Shown here in pieces: positions 34,047 to 45,665 of a DNA stretch of 64,000 nucleotides (position 1 is its first letter; every line of letters starts with the position of its first letter). Below the pieces are notes generated by a model. It had not been told where the DNA came from and did not search any database. It saw nothing but the letters and a program-made list of their open reading frames with translations. The stretch lies in assembly GCA_037349315.1 (NCBI GenBank), contig JBAIAC010000026.1:23031501-23095500 (forward strand). The letters are read 5' to 3'. This stretch comes from Chelydra serpentina (lineage: Eukaryota; Chordata; Testudines; Chelydridae). Made by a program: the position numbers and the translations under genes.

Positions 34047-34399
34047 GTGAGGCGCGGGGCCGCCCCGCCGCGCGCAGAGAGACCCTCCTCCCGTCCCTGG
34101 TGAGGGGGAGCCGGCCGGGCGCGGTACCCCGCGGCGGGTGGGGGATCACACCGGGCACAGGCCGAAGCGGGGCGGCGCGGGAGGGGGAAGCTGGGGGGCT
34201 GCTGTAGAGGACGGGTGAGGGTTGCAGGGGGACCTACAGGGGAGTTGTGGGAGCGTACGGGGGTCTGGGGAGAGTTGTCGGGTGGGGGCGGGGTCAGCAG
34301 GGGGAGGGGTAGCGGGGTCTGTTGGAGATGTGGGGTGGGTATGTGGGGGGGTCTAGTCAGTGGGGCGGGGTCTGAACGGGTGATGTGCGGGGGGCTGGT

Positions 34400-34870
34400 C
34401 AGTGGGGGCGGGGTCTGTAGGGGGTGTGGGGTGTGTATTTGGGGGGTTTGTAGGGGTAGTACGGGGTGGGGCTGGGAGTTCTGGTCGGTGGGGGGGCCTG
34501 TTGGGGGGGTGTATGTGGGGGGGTCTCAATGGGAAGGGGTGTGGAGGGGCAGTACGGGGTGGGGCTGGGAGTTCCGGTCGGTGGGGGGCGCTCTGGGGGG
34601 GTGTATGTGGGGTGGTTTCTCAAAGGGGAGGGGTCTGGAGGGGCAGTACGGGGTGGGGCGCTCTGGGGGGTTGGGGTGTATGTGGGGGGTCTCAATGGGG
34701 GGGTCTGGAGGGGCAGTACGGGGTGGGGCTGGGAGTTCTGGTCGGTGGGGGGCGCTCTGGGGGGTTGGGGTGTATGTGGGGGGTCTCAAAGGGGAGGGGT
34801 CTGGAGGGGTAGTACGGGGTGGGGCTGGGAGTTCTGGTCTGTTGGGGTGGGGGCGGGCTCTGTAGGGCGT
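34400..34870 (+). repeat. G-rich minisatellite, about 94-bp unit
   Basis: AGTACGGGGTGGG recurs at 34458, 34551, 34645, 34715 and 34811 (spacings 93, 94, 70 and 96). The unit also contains GTTCTGGTCGGTGGGGGG, TGTATGTGGGG and GTCTCAA. The plus strand is extremely rich in G runs. The long open frames in all phases here are a result of the repeat and not genes. Confidence 0.9.
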
Positions 34871-37800
34871 CGTGGAGAGGTAGTTAGAGAAGGGCGAGTG
34901 AGAAGTGTGTGTGTGGGGCCCTCACGGTTACGCTGTGGTGTTGCGCGTGGAGAGCGGATGATGCAATCTCCAGGCAACTCTCCTTCCCGCTGGGATGAAG
35001 TCATGCTTGGCACAGAGAGGGGAGCCGGGAGTGAGGGAGACAGGCCTCTGCTCCCCGAATCCCCAACCACACCCTGCTTCCTGATGGGGGAGGGACAGAA
35101 ACGCACAGAGCGCCCATCTCCCTCCCAACCCTCCCCCCCCCCCCCCCAGTGAAAAGGGCAGGGGGCGGGGAGCGAGGGAAAGCCACAGACACACACCCTC
35201 AAGCTAGGAGAAGTGTAAATACTGACATAGAGATCAACAGTTAAGAGGATGATTGGGGCCTAGGGCACAAGGGCCTAGGGCACAAAGGCCAATAACCTCT
35301 CCTGAAAGTTTTTGTTTGCAAAATTTGTAGTTGCTGTACACAAGCTTTTAGTGCGCCTTTGGAAATGGAAGATCCAGGCACTCAAAAACACATCAGCAAG
35401 GTGGGCTAGGAGCACAGCATGTTAATAAAAATATTTACCATTCATATTTATGCATAGCCAGATGTATTGGCTACTGTGTTAAGTGATTCCTTCAGCTTTC
35501 CTTTAATACTTTAGAGATCAAAATAGTTTCTGAATAAGAATATAATCCGTAGGGTTCAGAATGAAGCCCTCCTTTCCTGGTGGGTGCTGTACTAGTCTAA
35601 CTTCCTGGCGGGGAACCAGTGTTGTAAACAGCACTATGCAGGTCAAAAGGGAAGTCAAACATAACCTTAAAAACAAAAAGGAATTAAAAAAAGTATCTTT
35701 GTGTGTGGGGAAAAAAGGTACTTTTAAAATTCCTTTATGTTTTTAAGGTTTTCATAGTTTACAGTGGTAGTAGAGACTTGGGAATTAAAGGTGAAGAGCA
35801 ATGGTTTTGTCAAAAGATTACAACTTTTTTGTAGGGTTCCCAAAGGGGGAAACTGTATATGGCTGTTTGGAAACGTATGTAGTGCTGTATTTCAGCAAAA
35901 TTACCTCCTTAAGATTCTGAGAATCCTGAGCTGCAGACTTCTGGGTTTTTTCCATCAACATCACAAGTAACATGAATAAAAGGGATGAAAATATGGTGTT
36001 AGAATAGGGTAGTTCTTTTGAGGGACACTTTTACAGGGGCATGATTCATGTAGCTAGAAACTTAGATCATTGGAAGATTTTCAGATGTTTTTATAAGTTG
36101 AAAAAAATTTCAAAGTGGAAACTAAAGAGTTAATTTAAAAAAAAAAGTCCCCTGTATTGTTTACAACTTGCATGTGGGGAACCTGAAAATGAAACTGACT
36201 ATAAATGAATATGAAATTGACTATTGACTGAGCCAGAGGAAAAAATATAAATATTGAAAAGTAAACTGAATTTTAAAAGTTTATTTCAGTAATCTTATGA
36301 TGGTGTTGGTTTGACATTGTCCTTTGTTTATAGTACTTGTGATGTCCTCCTCTTTGCCAAAACCCCCTCCCTCAAAAACAGGAAATCTGCAGTTCAGATT
36401 TTTCAAGATTTTAGGGAGCTAATAATGATCTTGAATTAAAATACAGAGCCTTTTAAAAATGGGTATATACACGTTTCCTTTTTTGGACTCTTAAAAGGAG
36501 TTTTGAGTACTTTCATAAAACCTTTGTTGTTCCCAGACAAATCTTCATATCCCAACATAAATATTTTAAAAAAAAGAAATTATTTGCATTGAATATACCT
36601 GACTTTGCTTTAGGTATTCAATTCTGAAAGCTGTCAGGAAATGCCTCATCAAAGTTCCTTAAATTTTTTAAATGCAAAATTATTCCATATTGGTTGGAAC
36701 AACTAGACACAATTTAAAAAAAATGGGTCAAAGATGAAGTAAAAGATTTGTTTTAAAAATTGGTTAACTATTAAAGTAATCAACATATTTTAAAACCAGA
36801 ATTGAAATTACTTTTCAAGTTTGAAATTCTGTGCCTTTCCCACAACATCTGAGAATCAGACTGATTCCTGAATCTTGCCCTACACCACAAAACTGATAAG
36901 ATGACAGCTCCTGTATGATTTTTATTTTATTATATTTAAGACATTTAAAGTACTTAGTTACATTTCTTCATAATTAGATGTTGAGATTATATTTTTATTA
37001 CACTATTTTCCCATGACATATAGAAAAACAGTTGAGATATCTAGGAAAGGATGGAATAGGAATATTTTCTTTTGATTTTTTTTGTGACAGCAGTTAGTGG
37101 GTAGTGGATTTAGGGCCCTGTTCTGAGCAGTATTGGTCCTGTGAGTTGAGAGTGCTCAGCAACTTGCAGGATTGAGCCTTTAAGTGAGGTGTACAGCAAA
37201 TGTAGGTTTGGAGATTTATTCTGTTGTCATTTGTATACAGTTATCTGGACTGAGTACAATTCTGCGGTTTTAGCTCAAGTGAGCAATCCCACTGAAGTCA
37301 GAAGGAAATTATAAATACTTAGCACCTTTCAGGTTCAGTTACTATTTGGGTAGAATAAACAAGACAGTTGACTTAAAATTATACACTAAAGGCATTCTAC
37401 CTAGATGATCATGGTCAGCTCTGTCTCACCTCTCAGAAAATAGGCAAGGAGCAAAACTAATGTATGAAGTGCTGAACAAATGGCAAGAATTGTTACTCAA
37501 AAAATGAGCCAAATTAACATTTTGTTTATCTCATAAAATCTAAACAGCCCATAACAGAAGCTTCCAAAACAGTATTTTGACTTGTAAAGGGACATTCTTA
37601 AGGACTTTGAAAGGGTTAATGTTTTAGCCTCCACTATTTATAACAGTATCTTAGAAGTTTAGGTGAAAGGAGGAGTATTTGTTCTTTAGTGTGACAAATA
37701 TAATTTACCCCTTTTCCTCTGCTTCCAAGGAAATTAATATGACTAGTATCATTGAAGTCAGATCTTTGTATTCTAGTTGAATGTTCATTGGGAGTTAGAA

Positions 37801-39775
37801 GAGTGAGCACCTGTTTTATTATTTTTTAAAGTCTCTTCAAAATCTGGAAAACATTCTTTATCTGATTTAAGTAATTCATATTTAGAGTCTAAACTGTTTA
37901 CAGTCAGTACTTAATGTACTCCTTAGTACCACTGAGTGTAGTTGCAAACACCACCTCACAAACACCAAACAAACAATCTCTTACACTTAAAGCAATATAC
38001 ACATTCACGTACCCTGCTGGTAGCTGGAAAAATGATTACATTTTGCTATGGGATTTGCAAACTGCAGGCATTTGCATTGTGGCCTCCACTGGATAATGTT
38101 CAGGGTTCTACTGAAATTGGGTGCTTACTAGCTGATGCCTGTGGACCTACAACAATGCTCACTGAGCTATTACTACATATCTACTACACAGTTGTTCAAA
38201 TTGCTTATTAAAGAGTTATTTCCTGTGAAATTACTCCTTGTGGAAAATGGTAGACTGACAGTCTGGGAGATCAAAGTCCTGTTTCAGAATAGGTACAGTA
38301 CAGGCAGCAGCAGTGCAGACTTCCCAGCACTGCCTGACAACAGTCCTGCACTCTGACCTGGACAGATCTTTTGGGACAAAATAGTTGGTTTGATAGTCTT
38401 GGCAGAGAAGTAAAGGGCTGAAAGGACCACCAACTAAGGTGGAGGGTGGTTTTTTTTTGATGTGGACATCTCTCTAGCAACAGTTGCACTTAAACCACTA
38501 AACAGCTATCAGATGGTGATAACTTACGATTACTATTTGAAGATGGAGGTGAACTTTCTATGAACATTCCCTTGATCCGTCAGTTGTCACGTTAAAACTT
38601 TTTTAAAAAAAACATTTGAATAGGGAGGAAAAATTGGTCTTTTCCTCCTTCCCCGAAGCTAGTGCTAAAATCACATTAAATACTTACAGTAGGAAAACAA
38701 AAACACAACATTTGGCACCATGAAGAGACTTGTCAAGGTCTGGGTGGAGTGCTTGTTGGGCATGGGCTGTCCAGGTCCCACCTCCTCTTCAGAATCCTGA
38801 AAAGTACAAAATGCAGTTACTGGAAGTTCTCTTACTAACGTTATCTAATTGGACTTGTCCAAATATAGTTAATGAGGGCCCTGGAGTAATGGACTTGGGG
38901 GCTAGGATAGGATATGTCCAAAACCAGCAACATGACAAAAGTTACATAAATTGAGTGTAATTAGAAGGTTCACATGGGGTCTATTTGAGAGGTATACAAT
39001 TCTGAGGGTGTTAGAGATTCCGAGTATTATTTGGGAAGGATTATTTGGGAAGGTAACTAGCACAAGTCAAAAATTAAGAAAAAAGCAAATGCTAGGACAG
39101 CTGGAAAAACATTATCCAGGCTACGTGGGCTCTTTCTGCCCTGAAATACTACTTTCACTATGAAGATTTCTTGGTAGCAGATAAATGTGCTACACTAGTG
39201 GTCTTCTCAGTCATTTTAAGGAAATTGCTTTTCAGTGTGCAAGAGCTTTGACAGTGTGCAAGGGCACATTTATTGTGGAAGAAGTTTTGAGCAGAAACAC
39301 TGAAATGATCAGGCAATGCTGATTTATTCAGCTATTCTCCGAATTTTACTTGCGTGTAAATTGCACCCACAATCTCTTTTATATACTCAAGTTGTGAAAG
39401 AAAATCTAGCTGCTTGTCTAGAAAATGTTCCAAACTTAACAGTGTAAATATAAATGTATATTAAAATGTTAGCTTTGCAGAAGATAATGGCTGACACGCG
39501 CTGAAATGGTTTGTGTAGCCCTTAATGAGGGTATTTTTCATAATTAAAAAAGTCCTTTAATGACCCCTGAAAAACCTGAAACTGAAATTGATTTTTTTAT
39601 TGACATTTCCCTGCTTCAGTCATGTGTATGCATTGATTTATTATTATAGGGTTGCTGGTAGCATTTTATTTGAGCATTGGAACATTAAACAAATATTAAA
39701 TATCTGCTAAACAAATAAATAGAGTAGGCTAACATTTGGCCCTATCAACTTTTACAATATAATTTTACATTTAAC

Positions 39776-40005
39776 ATGGCCTAGTGAATAGAGCACTGGA
39801 CTGGATCTTAAGAGACCTGGGTTCTATTACTAGCTCTGCCACTGGTTTGCTGGATGACCTTAGGCAAGTCACTTCCCTTTTCTGTGCCTCAGTTTCTCCA
39901 CCTGTAAAATGGGGATAATATTACCGACATCCTTTTATAAAGTGCTTTGAGATCTATGGATGAAAAGTGCTGTACAAAAGCTAAATATTATAATTATTAT
40001 CCGAG
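39776..40005 (+). repeat. MIR-like CORE-SINE, sense
   Basis: AGAGCACTGGACTGGATCTT, then CTGGGTTCTATTACTAGCTC, then GACCTTAGGCAAGTCACTTC, then TGTGCCTCAGTTTCTCC and TGTAAAATGGGGATAATATT are the classical MIR/CORE-SINE landmarks in order. It ends in an AATTATTAT tail. It is an unusually complete copy. Confidence 0.85.
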
Positions 40006-41835
40006 TCAGTAAAAGACAGAAGTTCTCAAATGAATCCTTCCTTTATATTGGTGTGAAGTTGCATGTCACCTTCATTTCCTTATGTGAAAACTGACATATA
40101 TGAATTGCTAGTGACTGAACGAAGCCAGCTAAGAAAAAACAGGGACCACACAATAAGGGAATAGTCCTCTGTATAGACTGACCATAACCCTGAAGATACA
40201 CATTTGTCTTTGCTCTTACAGCGGACATTAATAAGCTCAGTGTCTCGTTTACAACCATCTGTGTTGATCTGTTATCTGTGTGCAGGAGTCAGATAGTCCA
40301 TTTATTGTGCTATGCCCTAAACAATCAGGTCTTGTTAGTTCAGGGGCATTTTATGCAAATACGGTATTTTCCCTTAACCCAACATGAAGAGAAATCAATC
40401 CTCCTGTTTTTGACCTGTCAGTTAGTACTTGTGGGTCCCACAAGTGGGTCCCACCTGTTTTTTAAATACACAACTTGCGTTTGCAGGCTCAGTTGCCTCA
40501 GTTTGTTTGTCTTTGAGGTGGTTCTCTTAATGTCACTATCTGCCACAGCCTTCACATGGTATGTGTGCAGCTTGTACATGCCTGGCACTTGGACACAATC
40601 TGGTTTGCCTGGATTTCTCACACATCGGCTACACATCCCGCCTCTTTGCTGGGCACAACTGATTGTGATGCTTATCTCTTACTTGCTTTCACTTTTCATA
40701 TCCTGGGTTGTTTTCTAGAGGATACAGGAGAGAAATTATGTAACTTTTTGTGACTAGAGTTTTGATGAAATCATTTGGAAACAGTAGAATTTATACAAAG
40801 CTGCTAAGTACATTTAAAAAAATGCTTGAAAATGTAGTGTAGTTGTAACCCTGGCTGTCCCAGGATATTAGAGACAAGGTGAGGGAGGTGTGTCTAATGC
40901 TGGTAAATGATGTGTGAGATTGTATATGCGGTGACTTACAGATTTTTCAGGCATCTGTGCCATTCTTCTCTCTTGCTAAAGTGGAAGTCAGAGAACAGGA
41001 AGTAGGAGAGAATTTTCTTAATGGACAAATAAAAGAAGACAGTATCGATTAGGAAACCAGTACTTTAATACTGTCTAAGTTTCTGGTGACATCAGTCCTC
41101 AAGCTCTGGCCTTACTGTACAAAATACTTTAACGCTACTTGCATTTATTTGAAGGCATAATCATTCAACTAAATGCAGCTGTGTATTTCAACGTGCAATG
41201 CTCCAATTACACACACAACGCATTGTTATGAAGTTGGATTTTCAAAAAGTGCTCTTTTAGCCTAACTTTGCTCCAGTTGAAGTTAATAGTGTACATTTAA
41301 GCACCTTGTTAACTATTTACAGAATCAGGGCCCTAAGTTATTGACAAGCTTGAAAGCTTTTTCATCTTTATTTATAGTCACACAATTCATTGCTAAAATA
41401 CCATCTTACACATTTCTTATATATTTATAAAAAAATCACTTTTGGTCTGAGAACAAGCAGAGAAATTCTAGCTCAAAGGGTAATTTATTTGGAAAGTTGT
41501 AAGTGTCTGAAAATAGGGACTCTGGACCTTCTCAGCCATAACTACTATAAATACAATGATATCTTTCTCGATGACAGTTTGTGATCAAGAATATATTGTA
41601 AGTATTTCTTTGCAGGGCTACTTAGTCTCCTTAAAAAAACCAATTAGCGTATTAAGCTAACACTGTCTCATTAATCATTTTGGCTGCTACTTCATTTTGT
41701 CATAGTATTGTGAACTGAAATGGGAACACTAGATCAGAAAGCATACATTCAGACAGAACAAACATAATTAACTTTGTAGTTTAAACACGGAAAATATTTT
41801 TCATTTACCTTAAATGAAGTTATTCATCTCTATTT

Positions 41836-42655
41836 AGCATTGTTAGGCCTTAATTAGAGCACTGAGTTCAGTTTGGGGCATCATATCTTCAAAAAACAGA
41901 CCCAAGTGAAACAAGTTCAAAAGAGGGCAGATAAAAGGTTTGGAAAATACTGTAAGACAGTGCTTCTCAAAGCCAGTCCGCCGCTTGTTCAGAGAAAGCC
42001 CCTGGCAGGCTGAGACGGTTTGTGTACCTGCTGCGTCTGCAGGGTCGGCCAATCACGGCTCCCACTGGCCACGGTTCACCGCTCCAGGCCAATGGGGGCT
42101 GCAGGAAGGGCGGCCAGCACATCTCTTGGCCCACGCCGCTTCCCGCAGCCCCCATTGGCCTCGAGCAGCAAAGTGGCCAGTGGGAGCCGCGATCGGCTGA
42201 ACCTGCGGACGCGGCATACGCAAACTGGCCCGGCCCGCCAGGGGGCTTACCCTGAACAAGCGGCGGACCGGCTTTGAGAACCACTGCTGTAAGACTTATT
42301 CAGCCTAGAGAAAAGGAGATTAATTTGAAACTTGTCTACATATATGTACAGGGAGGGATAGTCTAAAGAGGTCAAGGATCAATGATTACTGTTGGGTCAA
42401 GAGTCAGACTATTAATAGGTTTAAGCTGCAGCAGTGAAAATTCAGTCTGAAATTTAAGAGAAACTATATAATTGGAGGAAAAGTTAGACAGTAAAACACG
42501 TTGCCAAGATTGGGGTTATGAAACTGGAGCTATTCAAGGGTGGCTAGACATCAGGGATGATTTTGGAATAACTGAATTAATCCAAGCATAATACCGGGAG
42601 GTTGACTAGATGACCCACTAACAATCCCTTCCAACCCAAATGATTCGATGAGACT
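41836..42655 (+). repeat. CR1 LINE 3' end, interrupted by a MITE
   Basis: The left part (GAGCACTGAGTTCAGTTTGG to about 41957) and the right part (42295 onwards) together follow the CR1 3' order. The right part contains GTTGGGTCAAGAGTCAGACT, GGTTTAAGCTGCAGCAG, GACTAGATGACCCACTAACA and CCCTTCCAACCCAAATGATT. The copy is 5'-truncated. It was split by insertion of the element at 41958-42286. Confidence 0.85.
41958..42286. mobile_element. hAT-like MITE nested in CR1, 329 bp
   Basis: The ends are long inverted repeats: CAGTGCTTCTCAAAGCC and GGCTTTGAGAACCACTG, continuing inward through GTCCGCCGCTTGTTCAG and CTGAACAAGCGGCGGAC. The flanks are the perfect 8-bp duplication CTGTAAGA (41950-41957 and 42287-42294). 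The interior is GC-rich and itself partly palindromic around CCCCCATTGGCC. No transposase is encoded. Confidence 0.95.
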
Positions 42656-42832
42656 TCTGAAATATCTCAATAATGGCAATTTCTTCGTTTCCAGCATAAT
42701 AAGCGGTTACTGCCAGATGTATCAGCAGTAGCATATGCTAATGCTAGTCAGGTGTAAGATCATAGCTGAACGTGGCATTTTAAATGTTTCATAGAATTTA
42801 TTTTTCTGTTAGGTTCAACTTGCCCGTAATCC

Positions 42833-42838
42833 ATGTGA
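42833..42838 (+). promoter_or_regulatory. CEBPG: Minimal start-stop uORF (ATGTGA) in the CEBPG leader
   Basis: If exon 2 starts at 42813, the leader contains ATG followed at once by TGA, 94 nt upstream of the CEBPG start. I see no other ATG in exon 2 before the main start. Start-stop elements can stall ribosomes or promote re-initiation. Whether this one is used is unknown. Confidence 0.6.
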
Positions 42839-42931
42839 AGATTTGCTGGCAACATATTATATAAAAGTTATTAACAGTTTTTCACCATCTCTAACAAATC
42901 GTATTGTGGTGTTAAAGAAGAGTCTGTCCAA

Positions 42932-43384
42932 ATGAGCAAAACATCACAGCAGAACACCACTACAGAAGCAAACGGTATAAGTGTGATTCACACACAAGCA
43001 CACACAAGTGGTTTGCAACAGGTTCCTCAGCTGGTGCCAGTTAGTCCTGGTGGTGGAGGCAAAGCTGTGGCTCCAAGCAAACAGGGCAAAAAGAATTCCT
43101 CCGTGGATAGAAACAGTGATGAATATCGCCAACGCAGAGAGCGGAACAACATGGCGGTGAAAAAGAGCCGGTTAAAAAGCAAGCAGAAAGCACAGGATAC
43201 GCTGCAGAGGGTCAACCAGCTTAAAGAAGAAAATGAACGTTTGGAGGCAAAAATTAAGCTCTTGACAAAGGAGCTTAGTGTACTTAAAGACTTGTTTCTT
43301 GAGCATGCACACAATCTTGCAGACAATGTGCAACCTATTGGCACTGAAAACACCACCACAAACCCAGATAACACCGGACAGTAG
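42932..43384 (+). CDS. CEBPG: CCAAT/enhancer-binding protein gamma
   Basis: This is a 150-aa bZIP protein, the same length as the human protein and nearly identical over the DNA-binding half. C/EBP-gamma lacks a classical activation domain. It works in the nucleus as a dimer partner, notably for ATF4 and other C/EBPs, in stress and amino-acid response. The N-terminus contains GISVIHTQAH (15-24) and a GGGG turn at 40-43. The basic region is at about 64-83 (EYRQRRERNNMAVKKSRLKS). The zipper leucines are 97, 104, 111 and 118. The C-terminus EHAHNLADNVQ is conserved. The complete coding region is in one exon, which begins about 120 bp upstream at acceptor 42811-42812. Confidence 0.98.
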   Translation: MSKTSQQNTTTEANGISVIHTQAHTSGLQQVPQLVPVSPGGGGKAVAPSKQGKKNSSVDRNSDEYRQRRERNNMAVKKSRLKSKQKAQDTLQRVNQLKEENERLEAKIKLLTKELSVLKDLFLEHAHNLADNVQPIGTENTTTNPDNTGQ

Positions 43385-45075
43385 ACCCAATCTCCAAACT
43401 TCACAACCTCATGGACTGAACATTAAAGGTGCAGCCCTCTCTGCACTACTCATTCAGTACAGAGAAGGAATGCTGTTCTAACTTTTTAAAGATCATCTTG
43501 TGGGTATTTTTTCTCCTTTTAGGTTTAACACTGAAGATTTGATACAAATAAAGTGTAAACTGTTTTGAGTATGTTTTAAAGTGTTAAATATTTTCTGCTC
43601 TGAAAGGTTTGGTTAAACAAGTAAAAATGATCTAAATGGACAAAACCAGGAGCCTGTCAGTGAAATTGAATTTCTACAGCAATGTACATTCACCATCTTA
43701 TATTTTGTGTATTTTAAGGAGTACAGCTGGGAGGTTTTACTGTAATACTGATCGATAATTAGATGAAATATCTGTTCAATACCCTTTAAAATGTATTTCT
43801 TAAGCAGTCTGTTTTTTACATTGTGTATTACAAAACTTCAAAGGCCAGGGCAGAAGTTTGTTTTATAATTTGGTGGGCTACTTCAAATGTGTAGCACAAG
43901 CCCTATCCAAGACAATGTAGATCTCTTTTAGTCATAGTTAACGGGGAGTGCCTACTAATAGTGCCTAGTAATGGTGAGCCAGGGTGCTTACTAATGTTTT
44001 CTAAAGACTACTACATTTTTTGTGAGAAATTGTAATGTATTATGACTGACATACACAGAAAATTGGCTCACAACCTGTAAATGGCTATCTGGAAGCATCA
44101 TGTATAGAAGGTAAAGTAGAACAACATTTTATTTTTATAACCCCTTTAAGCCTGTGTTCAACGTGCTAGCATTATTCATATGGTGACTTTGGGTCCTTAA
44201 TAGCATCATGTTTTGGTCTCCTGGAAATGTTTAAGTTCTGTAAAATAATTGCTTAGAATCACACTGCTGCCAAGGTGCAGGTATCAGGATGAGACTAACA
44301 CACACACATTGCCTAAAGCAATGAAAGGGCTAATGCAGAACATCTGTTCAATCACAGTGTAGACTACTTGATCCTTACTACCATACAATACCAGTTATAT
44401 GACTGTTTAGTTTAGCAACTGATATCCTGCAGAAATCCAAAGTAATTTTAAAAAGAAATGCCCCTCGTTTGAATAACTGATGCAGCAGACTTCCTATAGA
44501 CACCATTGCCATGCAAAGGAGCATCTCGAATCTTGTTTTATTTTGATGAAACAAACAGTTTCTAACAATGTTTTTTTTCCTTAAATTTGATAAGTCCCTT
44601 ACTGTGACCCATAACGCAGCAGTATGTATTATACTGAGGAGTTAAATTAGAAAAGTGAAGCAGGAACTTTGATGTAACCTTAATTTATTTTCATTTTAAA
44701 ATGTCCCATTTATGGTATGTGTGTTACTTATAACCCGTGTGTCTGGCTAGTGAACTATTACCTTATTTTTATTTCCCTCCTACACTACTTGTTTCCATAC
44801 TTGACTTTGTAGTATGATTGTGTGTATTGCGTATCTATTTAGGAGGATAACGTGGGTAAGATCTTGGTTAGATGCTAAGTTAGAAAATAAAACTTTCAAA
44901 AAATCCATTTTGAGTTTAAACTTTGACTGCAAAGGTTGTCAACCAAGTAAGACTTTTACAGTTTGTCCTAGTTCATGGAAGTCTTTTTACAGAGAGAAAA
45001 TTTCTGGTTCTAGTCACAGCTTAAGTAGGTAGGGTTGAAATATGAGAAGCTAATAAAAATGTTTTGCCTTGGAGT
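43385..45075 (+). other. CEBPG: CEBPG 3'UTR, short and possible long form
   Basis: The sequence from the stop to 45.07 kb is unique-looking, AT-rich and nearly free of recognisable repeats, unlike the DNA that follows. That fits a long 3'UTR, as in mammals. The distal end is inferred from the AATAAA at 45052. Confidence 0.4.
43547..43552 (+). terminator. CEBPG: CEBPG proximal polyadenylation signal
   Basis: AATAAA lies 163 bp after the stop, followed by GTGTAAACTG and a TG/T-rich stretch. Another AATAAA at 45052-45057 (GAAGCTAATAAAAATG) could serve a longer 3'UTR of about 1.7 kb. Both may be used. Confidence 0.6.
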
Positions 45076-45414
45076 TTAGATCGTGCTGCCTCTTCTTTGC
45101 CCTCATGCTTAATAGAAGCAACAGTATATTGGGGCCCAGGTGGAGCCTCTACCTTATACCCATTACTTCCTTGGGACCCTTTCCTGGCATATTCTATTGA
45201 GGATCATTGCCTGCAGGGACAGGCTAGGCCACAAATGGTCTGAGTAGAATCCTTTTCAGCTAACCTTATTTGTACATTAGTAGTTCATTATGTTGACGTT
45301 GGAACAGTTTAGCCACATTTTCACCTTTTGTCTTTTCCTGAATGTATTAAAGAAACTGGCCAACTTATTTTCATATCATCTAAATGTAAATACAGCATTC
45401 ATAGTTGGAAGGAG

Positions 45415-45665
45415 TTTGTAATGGAGCTTTTCAGGGAATCCAAAGCTTTTTACAAATGTGGATAGGTATCCCTTGGTTATAAATTAGGAAAGTGAGGCAG
45501 AGAGATTCAAGGCCTGTTTTTTAATAGGTGTTGATCACTTCCATTCCCATTGGCTTCCACCACACGTACTTCACATGACCCACAGATGCTCAGTGCTTCT
45601 GGAGAACGCTAGGATTATTAGCCTGTTGTCCTGCAGCAAGTCAGTGTCAGAGCTAGGAATAGAAT
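45415..45665 (-). repeat. MIR-like CORE-SINE, antisense, with an internal insertion
   Basis: GGAAAGTGAGGCAGAGAGAT and, about 110 bp later, TGCAGCAAGTCAGTGTCAGA followed by GCTAGGAATAGAA are antisense MIR landmarks. The stretch between (CCTGTTTTTTAATAGGTGTT to about 45610) resembles the GTGCTGAGCACC palindromic repeat. It appears to be a later insertion. Confidence 0.5.

Larger units (their letters stand above)
34047..42812 (+). other. CEBPG: CEBPG intron 1
   Basis: About 8.8 kb lie between donor GTGAGG and acceptor TTTTTCTGTTAG (AG at 42811-42812). The intron starts with a G-rich minisatellite, then a unique-looking AT-rich body, and carries a MIR-like SINE and a CR1 fragment with a nested MITE. 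No alternative exon is evident. Confidence 0.6.

Noticed and set aside
34215..35202. Several long open frames in all phases near 34.2-35.2 kb
   Set aside because: They run through the G-rich minisatellite and translate to repetitive Gly/Trp/Val or Pro/Thr sequence. They lie in the CEBPG intron.
41940..42284. Open frames of about 70-105 codons on both strands near 42.0-42.3 kb
   Set aside because: They fall within the palindromic hAT-like MITE, which has similar sequence on both strands.
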